A stretch of DNA of 64,000 nt from Metabacillus kandeliae (GTDB lineage Bacteria > Bacillota > Bacilli > Bacillales > Bacillaceae). The notes below the pieces were generated by a model that had not been told where the DNA came from, searched no databases, and saw nothing but the letters and a program-made list of their open reading frames with translations. This document shows, piece by piece, positions 45,192-53,698 of this stretch (the stretch's first letter is position 1; every line of letters begins with the position of its first letter). Made by a program: the position numbers and the translations under genes. The stretch spans positions 1 to 64,000 of the forward strand of contig NZ_JAJOZE010000015.1 in the NCBI RefSeq assembly GCF_021166585.1, in the 5' to 3' direction.

Positions 45192-46517
45192 GTGATACTC
45201 CATCGGGTTGAAACGGCAGAGCGGGAAGAAATCGAAAAGCAGCAGCTTCAGGGGTTAAAAAACACAGTCAGGCGCGTGATGGAGAACGTGCCGTTTTACA
45301 AAGAGCAGCTTGAGGCAAGGGGAGTAAATGAAGAAAGCATCGCACACTTTGTCGACGTTCAGAAACTCCCGTTTACCGTAAAAAAAGACTTGCGCAGCCA
45401 CTATCCATTCGGCCTGTTTGCAGCAGAGAAAAGCAAGCTCGCGAGAATTCATGCATCAAGCGGGACGAGCGGAAAGCCTACGGTGATCGGCTATACGGAA
45501 AATGACCTGAAGCAATGGGCAGACATTACGGCAAGAGCGATCGCGGCGGCAGGCGGAGAGAAAGGCCATACCCTGCATAATGCGTATGGTTATGGGCTCT
45601 TTACCGGAGGACTCGGTTTGCACGGCGGCGGTGAAAGGCTCGGAATGACAGTTGTACCGGTGTCTGCAGGCAACACAGACAGACAGATTATGCTGATGGA
45701 GGATTTGCAGCCTGATGTGCTTTGCTGCACGCCGTCTTATGCGCTGAACCTTGCTGAGAGAATGCTTGAGCTTGGAAAAGATCCGCGGAAAACAAGCATC
45801 GGGTACGGCATTTTCGGAGCGGAGCCCTGGTCAGAGGAATTGAGGAACATCCTTGAAGATCTTTTCAATATTAAAGCCTGTGATATTTACGGCTTAAGTG
45901 AAGTAATTGGTCCAGGAGTTGCTGCCGAATGCCATGAAGCGCAGGATGGCCTTCATATTGCTGAGGACCATTTTCTTGTAGAAGTTATTGATCCGAACAC
46001 CCTTGAGCCGCTTCCTGACGGAGAATACGGGGAACTCGTTTTTACGAGCCTGAAAAAAGAGGCCATTCCTGTTCTCAGATACAGAACAGGCGACATTGCT
46101 TCCATTACAAGGGAAAAGTGCCGGTGCGGAAGAACGACAGTGAGAATGTCGCGCATAAAAGGCAGGATTGATGACATGCTCATTATTCGCGGTGTGAATG
46201 TTTTCCCTTCGGAAATTGAGCATTGCCTGATGAAGGTAAAACAAGTGTCACCGCACTATCAGCTGCTGCTCTCAAAGCGGGGACACCTTGATGAGATTAC
46301 ACTGAAGGTCGAGCTGGCAGAGCCGTTTCATGAAGAAGTGAACCGCAATCTGCAGGATGAGAGAATCCGGCTTTTAGCGAAGGAAGTACTGCATCACATT
46401 AAATCAGCGTGCCTTATTTCAGTAAAAGTCGAACTCCTTGCCCCGAAATCCATCCCGCGATCAGAAGGAAAGGCTGTCAGGCTCATTGATGCCAGAACAG
46501 AGACGGCATCCAAGTAG
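45192..46517 (+). CDS. paaK: phenylacetate-CoA ligase PaaK
   Basis: AMP-forming ligase activating phenylacetate to phenylacetyl-CoA, the entry step. The 441-aa protein has the ATP loop HASSGTSGKPTVIGYT, the IYGLSEVIGPG region, LRYRTGDI and the hinge IKGRIDDMLIIRGVNVFPSEIE. GTG 45192 is the start, with GGAGG upstream. It precedes the epoxidase operon but has its own operator and a separate 80-nt interval. Confidence 0.95.
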   Translation: MILHRVETAEREEIEKQQLQGLKNTVRRVMENVPFYKEQLEARGVNEESIAHFVDVQKLPFTVKKDLRSHYPFGLFAAEKSKLARIHASSGTSGKPTVIGYTENDLKQWADITARAIAAAGGEKGHTLHNAYGYGLFTGGLGLHGGGERLGMTVVPVSAGNTDRQIMLMEDLQPDVLCCTPSYALNLAERMLELGKDPRKTSIGYGIFGAEPWSEELRNILEDLFNIKACDIYGLSEVIGPGVAAECHEAQDGLHIAEDHFLVEVIDPNTLEPLPDGEYGELVFTSLKKEAIPVLRYRTGDIASITREKCRCGRTTVRMSRIKGRIDDMLIIRGVNVFPSEIEHCLMKVKQVSPHYQLLLSKRGHLDEITLKVELAEPFHEEVNRNLQDERIRLLAKEVLHHIKSACLISVKVELLAPKSIPRSEGKAVRLIDARTETASK

Positions 46518-46543
46518 CGGGCCAGAAAAAACTTGAATAGTAT

Positions 46544-46580
46544 ATGATGATAAAATATAATAACGTTATATAAACGTCAT
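46544..46580. promoter_or_regulatory. paa operator B (before paaA)
   Basis: ATGATGATAAAAT-N11-ATATAAACGTCAT: the same 13-11-13 frame as operator A, with the right arm better conserved. It overlaps the probable promoter of the paaABCD operon. Confidence 0.7.
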
Positions 46581-46599
46581 AATAATGGAGGGCTGACTT

Positions 46600-47574
46600 G
46601 TGGCTGCAATGTCTGTTCAGCATCAGCGGAATGATCAGGAAAAATACGAATTGTTTATGGAACGGATCCAGGCAGGCGAGAAAATTGAGGCCGATGACTG
46701 GATGCCGGATGACTACAGGATGACGCTCATCAAACTTATTTCCATGCATGGCATCAGCGAAATAATGGGAGCGCTTCCAGAGAAAGAGTGGGTTCCGAAG
46801 GCGCCAACCTTAAGAAGAAAGCTCGGCATTATGGCAAAGGTGCAGGACGAAATGGGGCACGGCCAGCTGCTGCTGAGGGTAGCGGAAGATTTAATGGCAC
46901 CGCTCGGCAAGACGCGCGAGAACATTATGGAAGATTTGTTCAGCGGAGATTTGAAGTTTCATAATGTGTTTCATATGGAAGCTCCGACATGGGGAGATGC
47001 AGGGCTGATCGGATGGCTTGTGGACGGTGCGGCGATTATTTCACAGACGAACATGCTTGGTGCTTCTTACGGTCCATATGCAAGAGCCCTGCAGCGGATT
47101 TGCGCGGAAGAAGTTTTTCATGCCCAGCACGGCGAATCTATTATTCTCGCACTCGCAGAAGGAAACGAGGAACAGAGAGCGATGATTCAAGATGCGATTG
47201 ACCGCTGGTGGCCGGCCCTCTTAATGTTTTTCGGACCGGCAGGAGCAGAAACAACCGGTTCATCAAAGCAGGATACGACGATTAAATATAAAATCCGGAC
47301 AAAAACAAACGAACAGCTGCGCCAGGATTTTTTCAGCAAATATATCCCGCGTCTGCTTTCCCTCGGGTTAAAGCTGCCGGATGAAACGATGCATTACGAC
47401 AAAGAGAAAGAACAGTGGGTGTACCAGCAGCCAGACTGGAATGATTTTAAAAACATCGTTAAAAACAAAGGGCCGAAATCCGAAGCCCGCTTAAGACTCA
47501 GAAAGCTGTCCTATGAAAACAATCGTTGGGTACTGGACGCGCTCAGCATGAAAAGCCAGCAGGCTGCACAGTAA
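46600..47574 (+). CDS. paaA: 1,2-phenylacetyl-CoA epoxidase catalytic subunit PaaA
   Basis: Di-iron oxygenase subunit that epoxidises the ring of phenylacetyl-CoA. The 324-aa protein has the ligand-bearing helices MAKVQDEMGHGQLLLR and ICAEEVFHAQHGESI, plus FHMEAPTWGDAGLIGW and FFGPAGAETT. GTG 46600 has GGAGGG upstream. It is the first gene of the paaABCD run behind operator B. Confidence 0.97.
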   Translation: MAAMSVQHQRNDQEKYELFMERIQAGEKIEADDWMPDDYRMTLIKLISMHGISEIMGALPEKEWVPKAPTLRRKLGIMAKVQDEMGHGQLLLRVAEDLMAPLGKTRENIMEDLFSGDLKFHNVFHMEAPTWGDAGLIGWLVDGAAIISQTNMLGASYGPYARALQRICAEEVFHAQHGESIILALAEGNEEQRAMIQDAIDRWWPALLMFFGPAGAETTGSSKQDTTIKYKIRTKTNEQLRQDFFSKYIPRLLSLGLKLPDETMHYDKEKEQWVYQQPDWNDFKNIVKNKGPKSEARLRLRKLSYENNRWVLDALSMKSQQAAQ

Positions 47575-47586
47575 GGGGTTGTGGTA

Positions 47587-47973
47587 ATGGAAGAAAACCA
47601 AGTGAAAAAGACGGAATTTTTTGAAGTATTTGAAGTCTTCAGCAAAAGGACGAACACAGCTCCCATGCAGTATCAGTTCAGCCTTCTTGCTCCGAACCAT
47701 GAGCTGGCGCTTGTCATGGCACAGGAAAACTTCATGAGAAGAGAGCCTGCGGCAGATATTTGGGTGGTGAAGCGGACAGATATCCGAAAGATGACAGAGG
47801 AAGAGCGGGAATCTCTTGCAAGGCTCGACAACAAGGATTACCGCACAACAAAAGGCTACGGCTATTTGAAGAAAAAATGGCGCGCTTACGAACAGCAGAT
47901 GCTTGATGAAAAAGAGATTTTGTCCTGGGGTGAGGAAAAGCATGATGACAAAGATCACAGCAGAAACGGCTAA
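47587..47973 (+). CDS. paaB: epoxidase subunit PaaB
   Basis: The 128-aa structural subunit of the phenylacetyl-CoA epoxidase is required for complex assembly. The core ..FFEVFEVFSKRTNTAPMQYQFSLLAPNHELALVMAQENFMRREPAADIWVVKR is the PaaB signature. ATG 47587 has AAGGGG upstream. It lies 12 nt after paaA and overlaps the start of paaC. Confidence 0.95.
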   Translation: MEENQVKKTEFFEVFEVFSKRTNTAPMQYQFSLLAPNHELALVMAQENFMRREPAADIWVVKRTDIRKMTEEERESLARLDNKDYRTTKGYGYLKKKWRAYEQQMLDEKEILSWGEEKHDDKDHSRNG

Positions 47974-48766
47974 AGAAAACAAACCTTATTATACAGCGCT
48001 GCTAGAGCTTCTTCTTCAGCTGGCAGACGACGATTTTATCCTTGCGTACAGAGGCTCAGAATGGCTAGGCCTTGCTCCTCATATTGAAGAGGATGTCGCC
48101 TTTTCCTCCATCAGCCAGGATACAATGGGGCACGCGGCGATCTATTATCAGCTGCTGGAAGAGCTTGGCGCCGGTAACAGCGACGCGCTTGCTCATGAAA
48201 GAAAAGCAGAGCACCGGAAAAATGCCGTCATTCTGGAGGAAGCAAACGGCACTGGCACCTATTTGGAGGAGCCGCGATACGACTGGGCATTCGCTGTTGT
48301 CAGAAACTATTTTTATGCGCTCCATAAAAAAATCAAGCTGGAGTCGCTGAAGCAGTCCTCCTATGAACCGCTGTCAAACGCGGCGGTCAAAATCAATATG
48401 GAGCTCTATTATCACCTGATGCACTGGGAAACGTGGTTCACACAGCTGACTCTGAGCGAAGGAGAAGCAAGAACGAGGATGAGCGCTGGTATTCAAAAGG
48501 TCTGGAAGGATTTCGAAGGAGTGCTCACGCTTGGCAGTCTCGGAGATGAAATGGCAAAACATGGCCTGATTGAAGGGGAAGAGCTTTTGAAGCAGCGGTT
48601 TTATGCCAGAATTCAGCCTGTTCTTGAAGCGGTCCGGCATCCGATGCCAATTCCCTGCGGCATGCAATCAGGCAACGGCCGCATCGGCGAGCATACAAAG
48701 GATCTGGATGAAGCGCTGCTGACGCTGACAGAGGTGTACCGAAGCAGTCCTTCTGCCGTTTGGTAA
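47945..48766 (+). CDS. paaC: epoxidase subunit PaaC
   Basis: The 273-aa ferritin-like structural partner of PaaA has EDVAFSSISQDTMGHAAIYYQLLEELG and YDWAFAVVRNYFYALHKK. ATG 47945 is chosen because GAGGA lies 8 nt upstream; it overlaps paaB by 29 nt, implying coupling. PaaC itself is not the catalytic centre in the known complex. Confidence 0.95.
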   Translation: MTKITAETAKENKPYYTALLELLLQLADDDFILAYRGSEWLGLAPHIEEDVAFSSISQDTMGHAAIYYQLLEELGAGNSDALAHERKAEHRKNAVILEEANGTGTYLEEPRYDWAFAVVRNYFYALHKKIKLESLKQSSYEPLSNAAVKINMELYYHLMHWETWFTQLTLSEGEARTRMSAGIQKVWKDFEGVLTLGSLGDEMAKHGLIEGEELLKQRFYARIQPVLEAVRHPMPIPCGMQSGNGRIGEHTKDLDEALLTLTEVYRSSPSAVW

Positions 48767-48786
48767 TTTGTAAAGGGGATCTGAAG

Positions 48787-49287
48787 ATGGCTGAAACAGC
48801 AGCAAGAGAAATGGAAAGTAAAATCAGGGAAGTGCTTCAGACAGTCAAGGATCCGGAAATTGACTCTGTCAGTGTGCTGGAGCTTGGCATGGTAGAAGAA
48901 ATAGTATTTAAAGAAGGCGCAGCGATGATGAAGCTGCTGCCGACCTTCATGGGCTGTCCTGCTTTGGAAATCATCAAGAAGAATATTGAAAGCGCTGTAC
49001 TTCTGCTTCCTGAAGTGGAGCGGGCGGAAGCGGTGTTCATCTATGACCCGCCATGGACCTCTGACAGGGTAACGCCGGAAGGAAGAGAAAAGCTGAAGGA
49101 GTTCGGCATTGCCCCTCCGCCGGAATTTACAGAGGATGGCAAGTGGACGGTGGACTGTCCGTACTGCGGTTCCAAGTACACCACAATGGAGAATATATTT
49201 GGTCCTGCAGCCTGCAGGAGCATTTTATATTGCAAGTCCTGCAAGAATCCGTTTGAAGCAATGAAACCAATATCAAATTTAATGTAA
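48787..49287 (+). CDS. paaD: PaaD, MIP18/FeS-assembly-type epoxidase maturation protein
   Basis: The 166-aa protein has an N-terminal DUF59-like domain (REVLQTVKDPEIDSVSVLELGMVEEI..FMGCPALEII) and a C-terminal zinc/iron ribbon with CPYCGS and YCKSCKNP. The family is needed for a functional epoxidase, probably in cofactor maturation. ATG 48787 has AAGGGGAT upstream. It is followed by an EthD gene rather than by paaE. Confidence 0.93.
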   Translation: MAETAAREMESKIREVLQTVKDPEIDSVSVLELGMVEEIVFKEGAAMMKLLPTFMGCPALEIIKKNIESAVLLLPEVERAEAVFIYDPPWTSDRVTPEGREKLKEFGIAPPPEFTEDGKWTVDCPYCGSKYTTMENIFGPAACRSILYCKSCKNPFEAMKPISNLM

Positions 49288-49301
49288 TGGGAGAGATGAG
49301 C

Positions 49302-49607
49302 ATGTTCAAGATGATCGCGCTGTTCAAGAAACCGGAAGACACAGAAAAGTTTGATGAGTACTACTTCAATACCCATATCCCTCTGACACAGAAAATCCCA
49401 GGACTGCAGGATGTGAAGATCACAAAAATCACCGGTTCTCCAATGGGTGAGAGCGACTATTATCTTATGTGTGAAATGTTCTATGAAAACAAGCAGGCAT
49501 TTAAAGAAGCTTCTAAAACAGACGAATCAAAAGCATCTGGAAAGGATGTTATGAAATTTGCAGGAAACCTCGTCACCTTCTTCTTCGGTGAAGAGCATAA
49601 TGGATAA
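49302..49607 (+). CDS. EthD domain protein in the paa operon
   Basis: The 101-aa protein shows MFKMIALFKKPEDTEKFDEYYFNTHIPLTQKIPGL, the EthD/dimeric alpha-beta barrel pattern. ATG 49302 has GGAGAG upstream. It occupies the place where paaE (the reductase) stands in Gram-negative clusters but has no flavin or iron-sulfur motif, so it cannot replace PaaE. Some EthD proteins support oxygenase or heme reactions; the role here is inferred from context only. It overlaps the next gene by 8 nt. Confidence 0.8.
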   Translation: MFKMIALFKKPEDTEKFDEYYFNTHIPLTQKIPGLQDVKITKITGSPMGESDYYLMCEMFYENKQAFKEASKTDESKASGKDVMKFAGNLVTFFFGEEHNG

Positions 49608-50376
49608 TCTCTTATTTCTTGAAAAGGAAAGAAAAGGTCCTGTCGGGCTAATCAGGCTGAACAGGCCGAATGTGCTGAATGCACTGAACAGGCAGCTGAT
49701 TTCTGAGATTGTGCAGACCTTTGAGGAGTACGACAGGGATGAAGAAATCCGCGTGATCGTCTTGACCGGAAACGGCAGAGCTTTTGCGGCAGGCGCAGAT
49801 ATTGAGGAAATGGCTGATGAGGATGCAGTGGGGATGGAGCTTCTCAATCAGTTTGCAGATTGGGACAGAATCACCGCAGTAAAGAAGCCGATTATTGCAG
49901 CTGTTAACGGCTTTGCTCTTGGCGGAGGCTTCGAGCTTGCACTTGCCTGTGATCTGCTTTTTGCCTCTGAAACAGCAAAATTCGGATTTCCTGAAGTGAA
50001 TCTTGGGGTGATGCCAGGTGCAGGCGGAACACAGCGGCTGACAAAGGCTGCCGGCAAGACGAAGGCACTCGAGATGATCTGGAGCGGCGAGATGATTTCC
50101 GCTGAAGAAGCACTGAGGCTGAATCTGATCAACCGGGTGATCGCGCCTGAGCTCCTGCTCGAAGAAACGCTGGCATTTGCAGGCAAGATCGCTGAAAAAG
50201 CGCCGCTCGCTGTGCGGCTCATTAAAGAAAGTGTCTACAAGGCTCTGGATATCAGCATCTATGAAGGGATGCAGTTTGAACGGAAAAATTTTTACCTGCT
50301 GTTTGCATCCGAAGACCAGAAAGAAGGCATGCAGGCCTTTATGGAAAAGCGCAAGCCAGTCTTTAAAGGGAAGTAG
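49600..50376 (+). CDS. enoyl-CoA hydratase (PaaF-like)
   Basis: The 258-aa crotonase-fold hydratase is probably the 2,3-dehydroadipyl-CoA hydratase of the pathway. The oxyanion loops GNGRAFAAGADIEEMA and NGFALGGGFELALACDL and the acid/base region FGFPEVNLGVMPGAGGTQRL (both conserved Glu present) indicate an active hydratase. ATG 49600 overlaps the EthD stop. It is followed 9 nt later by paaG. Confidence 0.9.
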   Translation: MDNLLFLEKERKGPVGLIRLNRPNVLNALNRQLISEIVQTFEEYDRDEEIRVIVLTGNGRAFAAGADIEEMADEDAVGMELLNQFADWDRITAVKKPIIAAVNGFALGGGFELALACDLLFASETAKFGFPEVNLGVMPGAGGTQRLTKAAGKTKALEMIWSGEMISAEEALRLNLINRVIAPELLLEETLAFAGKIAEKAPLAVRLIKESVYKALDISIYEGMQFERKNFYLLFASEDQKEGMQAFMEKRKPVFKGK

Positions 50377-50385
50377 GGGGTCAAC

Positions 50386-51159
50386 ATGTACGAAAGCATC
50401 ACATTTGAAGAAAAAAACGGCGCTGCCTGGCTGACTTTGAACAGGCCGGAAAAATACAACGCCTTTACAGAGCAGATGAACAAAGAAATAACACATGCTC
50501 TGAAGAAAACAGCTGATGATGAAGGCATTCGCTGTCTTGTGATCACAGGTGCCGGAAAAGCCTTTTGTTCAGGGGAGGATTTGAGCAGGATCGGCGAAGT
50601 GACCAATCACGGCGAAATTCTCCGCACGCGCTATAACCCGATGATTCAGGCGCTTGCCCGTCTGGAAAAGCCGGTGGTGGCAGCGGTAAACGGAGTGGCA
50701 GCAGGAGCAGGGATGAGCCTCGCGCTCGCTTGTGATTTCAGGCTTGCCTCAGAGAAAGCGAGTTTTATCGAGTCTTTTATTAACGTCGGCCTTGTGCCGG
50801 ATTCAGGGCAATTTCATTTTCTTCCGAAAATCGTTGGAATGGCGAAAGCACTGGAACTGGCGATTCTCGGCGAGAAGATTTCAGCTCAGGAAGCGAAGAA
50901 GCTCGGCCTTGTAACAAAGGTGATTGCCCTTGATGATTGGGAGAGCGAAACAGGCGCATTTGCTGAAAGACTGGCAGCGATGCCGACAAAAGCGATTGGC
51001 CTCATCAAGCGCACGCTGCGGGAAAGCATGTCACTGACCCTTGATGAAATTCTTGAAAAGGAAGCTTTTGCCCAGCGGGTTGCTGGTCTGACGCATGACC
51101 ACCAGGAAGGTGTAACAGCATTTTTGGAAAAAAGAGAAGCTGTTTTTGAAGGAAAATAA
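50386..51159 (+). CDS. paaG: 1,2-epoxyphenylacetyl-CoA isomerase PaaG
   Basis: The 257-aa crotonase-fold isomerase converts the ring epoxide to the oxepin. The catalytic loops AGKAFCSGEDLSRIG and NGVAAGAGMSLALACDFRLAS, with NVGLVPDSGQFHFLPKIVG carrying Asp where hydratases have Glu, point to an isomerase. It starts 10 nt after the hydratase. Confidence 0.9.
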   Translation: MYESITFEEKNGAAWLTLNRPEKYNAFTEQMNKEITHALKKTADDEGIRCLVITGAGKAFCSGEDLSRIGEVTNHGEILRTRYNPMIQALARLEKPVVAAVNGVAAGAGMSLALACDFRLASEKASFIESFINVGLVPDSGQFHFLPKIVGMAKALELAILGEKISAQEAKKLGLVTKVIALDDWESETGAFAERLAAMPTKAIGLIKRTLRESMSLTLDEILEKEAFAQRVAGLTHDHQEGVTAFLEKREAVFEGK

Positions 51160-51183
51160 TTGATTAAAAAGGAGCTTGATCAC

Positions 51184-52701
51184 ATGAGCATGGTAAAAGA
51201 ACAGAAGCTTGAGCAGCTGCCGGTTATTCGCGAAAGCTATGATTTAGTTATTGGCGGAGAGCGGGTAAAAAGCACATCAGGTGAAACCTTTACTACATAC
51301 AACCCGGCTAACGGCAAAGCAGTGGCTGAAGTGGCAAAAGCTTCAATGGAAGATGCAGACAGAGCGGTAAAAGCAGCACGCGAAGCCTTTGACTTCGGCA
51401 AGTGGAAGAAAACGCCTGTCGGCAAGCGGGCAAGAATATTGAACAAAATCGCAAGTATCATGCGTTCCCGCTTCAATGACCTTGTTCAGCTTGAAGTGCT
51501 CGACTCCGGAAAATCCATCTCTGCTGCACAGGGGCAGGTTATGCAGGCGATTGAGGATTTCGAATTTTATGCCGGCGCGATTGTCGGCCATCGCGGCAAT
51601 GTGAACAACGTGCCTGGGCAATTTTTCAACTACACGCAAAAAGAGCCTGTTGGTGTCTGCGCCCAGATTATTCCTTGGAATTACCCCCTCATGATGGCAG
51701 CATGGAAGGTGGCTCCTGCGATTGCAGCAGGCTGCACGGTTATTTTAAAACCAGCAAGCCTGACACCGCTGACGGCGATTGTGCTGACGGAAATCTGTCA
51801 TGAAGCAGGCGTGCCGGCAGGTGTGGTGAACGTTGTACCTGGATCCGGCTCCACAATCGGCAACTACCTTGTTGAGCACCCTCATGTCGACAAAGTGGCC
51901 TTTACCGGTTCAACACCAATTGGAAAAGACATTATGGCGAAAGCAAGCGAAACACTGAAGCGGGTAACGCTTGAGCTTGGCGGGAAATCGCCGAATGTGG
52001 TCTTTGCGGACGCGAACATGGAAGCAGCTGTCGCAGGCTCTGTTTACGGCATTTTCTATAACACAGGCCAGTCCTGTGAAGCCCGTTCCCGTTTATATGT
52101 AGAAGAAAGCATTTATGATGAGTTTTTGGAAAAGTTCGTTGAGAAAACGAAAAAACTGAAGCTCGGCGATCCATTTAATGAAGAAACCCATGTTGGCGCT
52201 GTGATCAGCCGCGACCAGCTGGAAACGATCGACGGCTATGTGCAGTCTGCCAAAGAAGAAGGGGCAACCATTCTTCTCGGAGGAAAAGCTGCTGTTATTG
52301 AAGGCCATGAAGGCGGCTTCTGGTACGAGCCGACCATTATTACAGATGTTACCCAAAGCATGAAGGTCGTCCAGGAAGAGATTTTCGGACCGGTTGTGGT
52401 CATTTCCAAATTTTCAAATGAAAAAGAAGCGATTCAGCTCGCAAACGATACGATTTTCGGCCTTGGATCTGCCATCTGGACAACAGATCAGGCAAGAGCC
52501 ACAAGGGTTGCCAATGAAATCCGCGCAGGCATTGTAATGGTGAACAGTCCAATGTCCGCCTTCCCTGGCACACCATTCGGAGGCTACAAGCAATCGGGCT
52601 TCGGAAGGGAGCTCTGCATCGAAACGCTGGACCTCTACACTGAAACAAAAAGCGTGCTGACTTATTTCGGAACACGCCCGCTGAATTTCTTTAATATTTA
52701 A
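51184..52701 (+). CDS. aldehyde dehydrogenase of the paa pathway
   Basis: The 505-aa NAD(P)-dependent enzyme has the catalytic Cys in FYNTGQSCEARSRL and the Glu in VTLELGGKSPN. Two readings fit the context: phenylacetaldehyde dehydrogenase, or the aldehyde dehydrogenase half of PaaZ that oxidises 3-oxo-5,6-dehydrosuberyl-CoA semialdehyde. No fused MaoC hydratase domain is present. ATG 51184 has AAAAAGGAG upstream. It ends 112 nt before paaH. Confidence 0.88.
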   Translation: MSMVKEQKLEQLPVIRESYDLVIGGERVKSTSGETFTTYNPANGKAVAEVAKASMEDADRAVKAAREAFDFGKWKKTPVGKRARILNKIASIMRSRFNDLVQLEVLDSGKSISAAQGQVMQAIEDFEFYAGAIVGHRGNVNNVPGQFFNYTQKEPVGVCAQIIPWNYPLMMAAWKVAPAIAAGCTVILKPASLTPLTAIVLTEICHEAGVPAGVVNVVPGSGSTIGNYLVEHPHVDKVAFTGSTPIGKDIMAKASETLKRVTLELGGKSPNVVFADANMEAAVAGSVYGIFYNTGQSCEARSRLYVEESIYDEFLEKFVEKTKKLKLGDPFNEETHVGAVISRDQLETIDGYVQSAKEEGATILLGGKAAVIEGHEGGFWYEPTIITDVTQSMKVVQEEIFGPVVVISKFSNEKEAIQLANDTIFGLGSAIWTTDQARATRVANEIRAGIVMVNSPMSAFPGTPFGGYKQSGFGRELCIETLDLYTETKSVLTYFGTRPLNFFNI

Positions 52702-52703
52702 TA

Positions 52704-52722
52704 TTGATTGGAGTGGCAGGCG
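52704..52722 (+). repeat. relic of the MITE-like repeat
   Basis: TTGATTGGAGTGGCAGGCG, identical to 19 nt near the left end of the element at 57211. The rest of that element is absent. Two intergenic hairpins follow before paaH. Confidence 0.65.
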
Positions 52723-52813
52723 AAAGAGCCTGACATTTAAATGAATCTATAAAAAAGGAGAGCAGTTCTTCGAAAGGGGAATTGCTCTTCCTTTCATGGA
52801 AAGGATGGCCAGC

Positions 52814-53683
52814 ATGATTCAGAATATTGCCGTTATCGGCTCGGGTGTAATGGGAAGAGGCATTGCCTATGTTTCAGCAGTTGGAGGATTTACGGTGCAG
52901 CTCGTTGATGTAAAGGACGAAGCACTCATCAGCGCCAAAGCAGAGATTGATCTGATTTTCAGCAAAGCTGCAGCAAGAAATCTCTTTTCAGATCAAGAAA
53001 TAGAATCGGCAAAAGATAGGCTCACTTACTCTTCAAGCATTGAAGAAGCAGCGGTGAGGGCAGATCTTGTCATAGAAGCTGTTCCGGAAAACATCACGAT
53101 TAAAAAGCAGGTATTCGAAACGCTTGACAGGCATGCAGGAGAGCACTGCCTCTTCGCTTCCAACACGTCCACAATGAGTCCGACAGAGCTTGGTTCTTTC
53201 ACAAAACGGCCTGACAAAGTCATGGCGATGCATTTCTTTAATCCTGTACATAAAATGCCGCTCATTGAAATAGTGAGAGGGCTTGAAACAAGTGATGAAA
53301 CAGCGGGCTACATCGAAGCCTGCGCCAAACAGATGAGAAAAGAAACCGTGCTGATCAATGAATTTCCGGGCTTTGTCACAAGCAGAATCAGCGCGCTTGT
53401 CGGCAATGAAGCTTTTTACATGCTGCAGGAGGGCGTCGGTACACCGGAAGAAATTGATAAAGCGATCCGCCTTGGGCTCAATTATCCGATGGGTCCGTTT
53501 GAGCTCGGTGATCTGGTCGGCCTTGATACGCGGCTGCACAATTTAAATTATCTTCATCAGACCCTTGGCGAGAAATACCGTCCGGCACCGCTGCTTGTGC
53601 AATATGTGAAAGCAGGAAGGCTCGGCCGGAAAACAGGCAAGGGAGTATACGATTATACGCAGAAAGAAACAGCCGTGAAATAG
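52814..53683 (+). CDS. paaH: 3-hydroxyacyl-CoA dehydrogenase PaaH
   Basis: The 289-aa NAD-dependent enzyme oxidises the 3-hydroxyadipyl-CoA intermediate. It has IAVIGSGVMGRGIAYVSAVGG (Rossmann), SNTSTMSPTELG, AMHFFNPVHKMPLIEIV and the C-terminal NYPMGPFELGDLVGLD. ATG 52814 is preferred because AAAGGA lies 9 nt upstream. It is followed 15 nt later by the thiolase. Confidence 0.92.
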   Translation: MIQNIAVIGSGVMGRGIAYVSAVGGFTVQLVDVKDEALISAKAEIDLIFSKAAARNLFSDQEIESAKDRLTYSSSIEEAAVRADLVIEAVPENITIKKQVFETLDRHAGEHCLFASNTSTMSPTELGSFTKRPDKVMAMHFFNPVHKMPLIEIVRGLETSDETAGYIEACAKQMRKETVLINEFPGFVTSRISALVGNEAFYMLQEGVGTPEEIDKAIRLGLNYPMGPFELGDLVGLDTRLHNLNYLHQTLGEKYRPAPLLVQYVKAGRLGRKTGKGVYDYTQKETAVK

Positions 53684-53698
53684 AGAGGGGGGTGCGCG

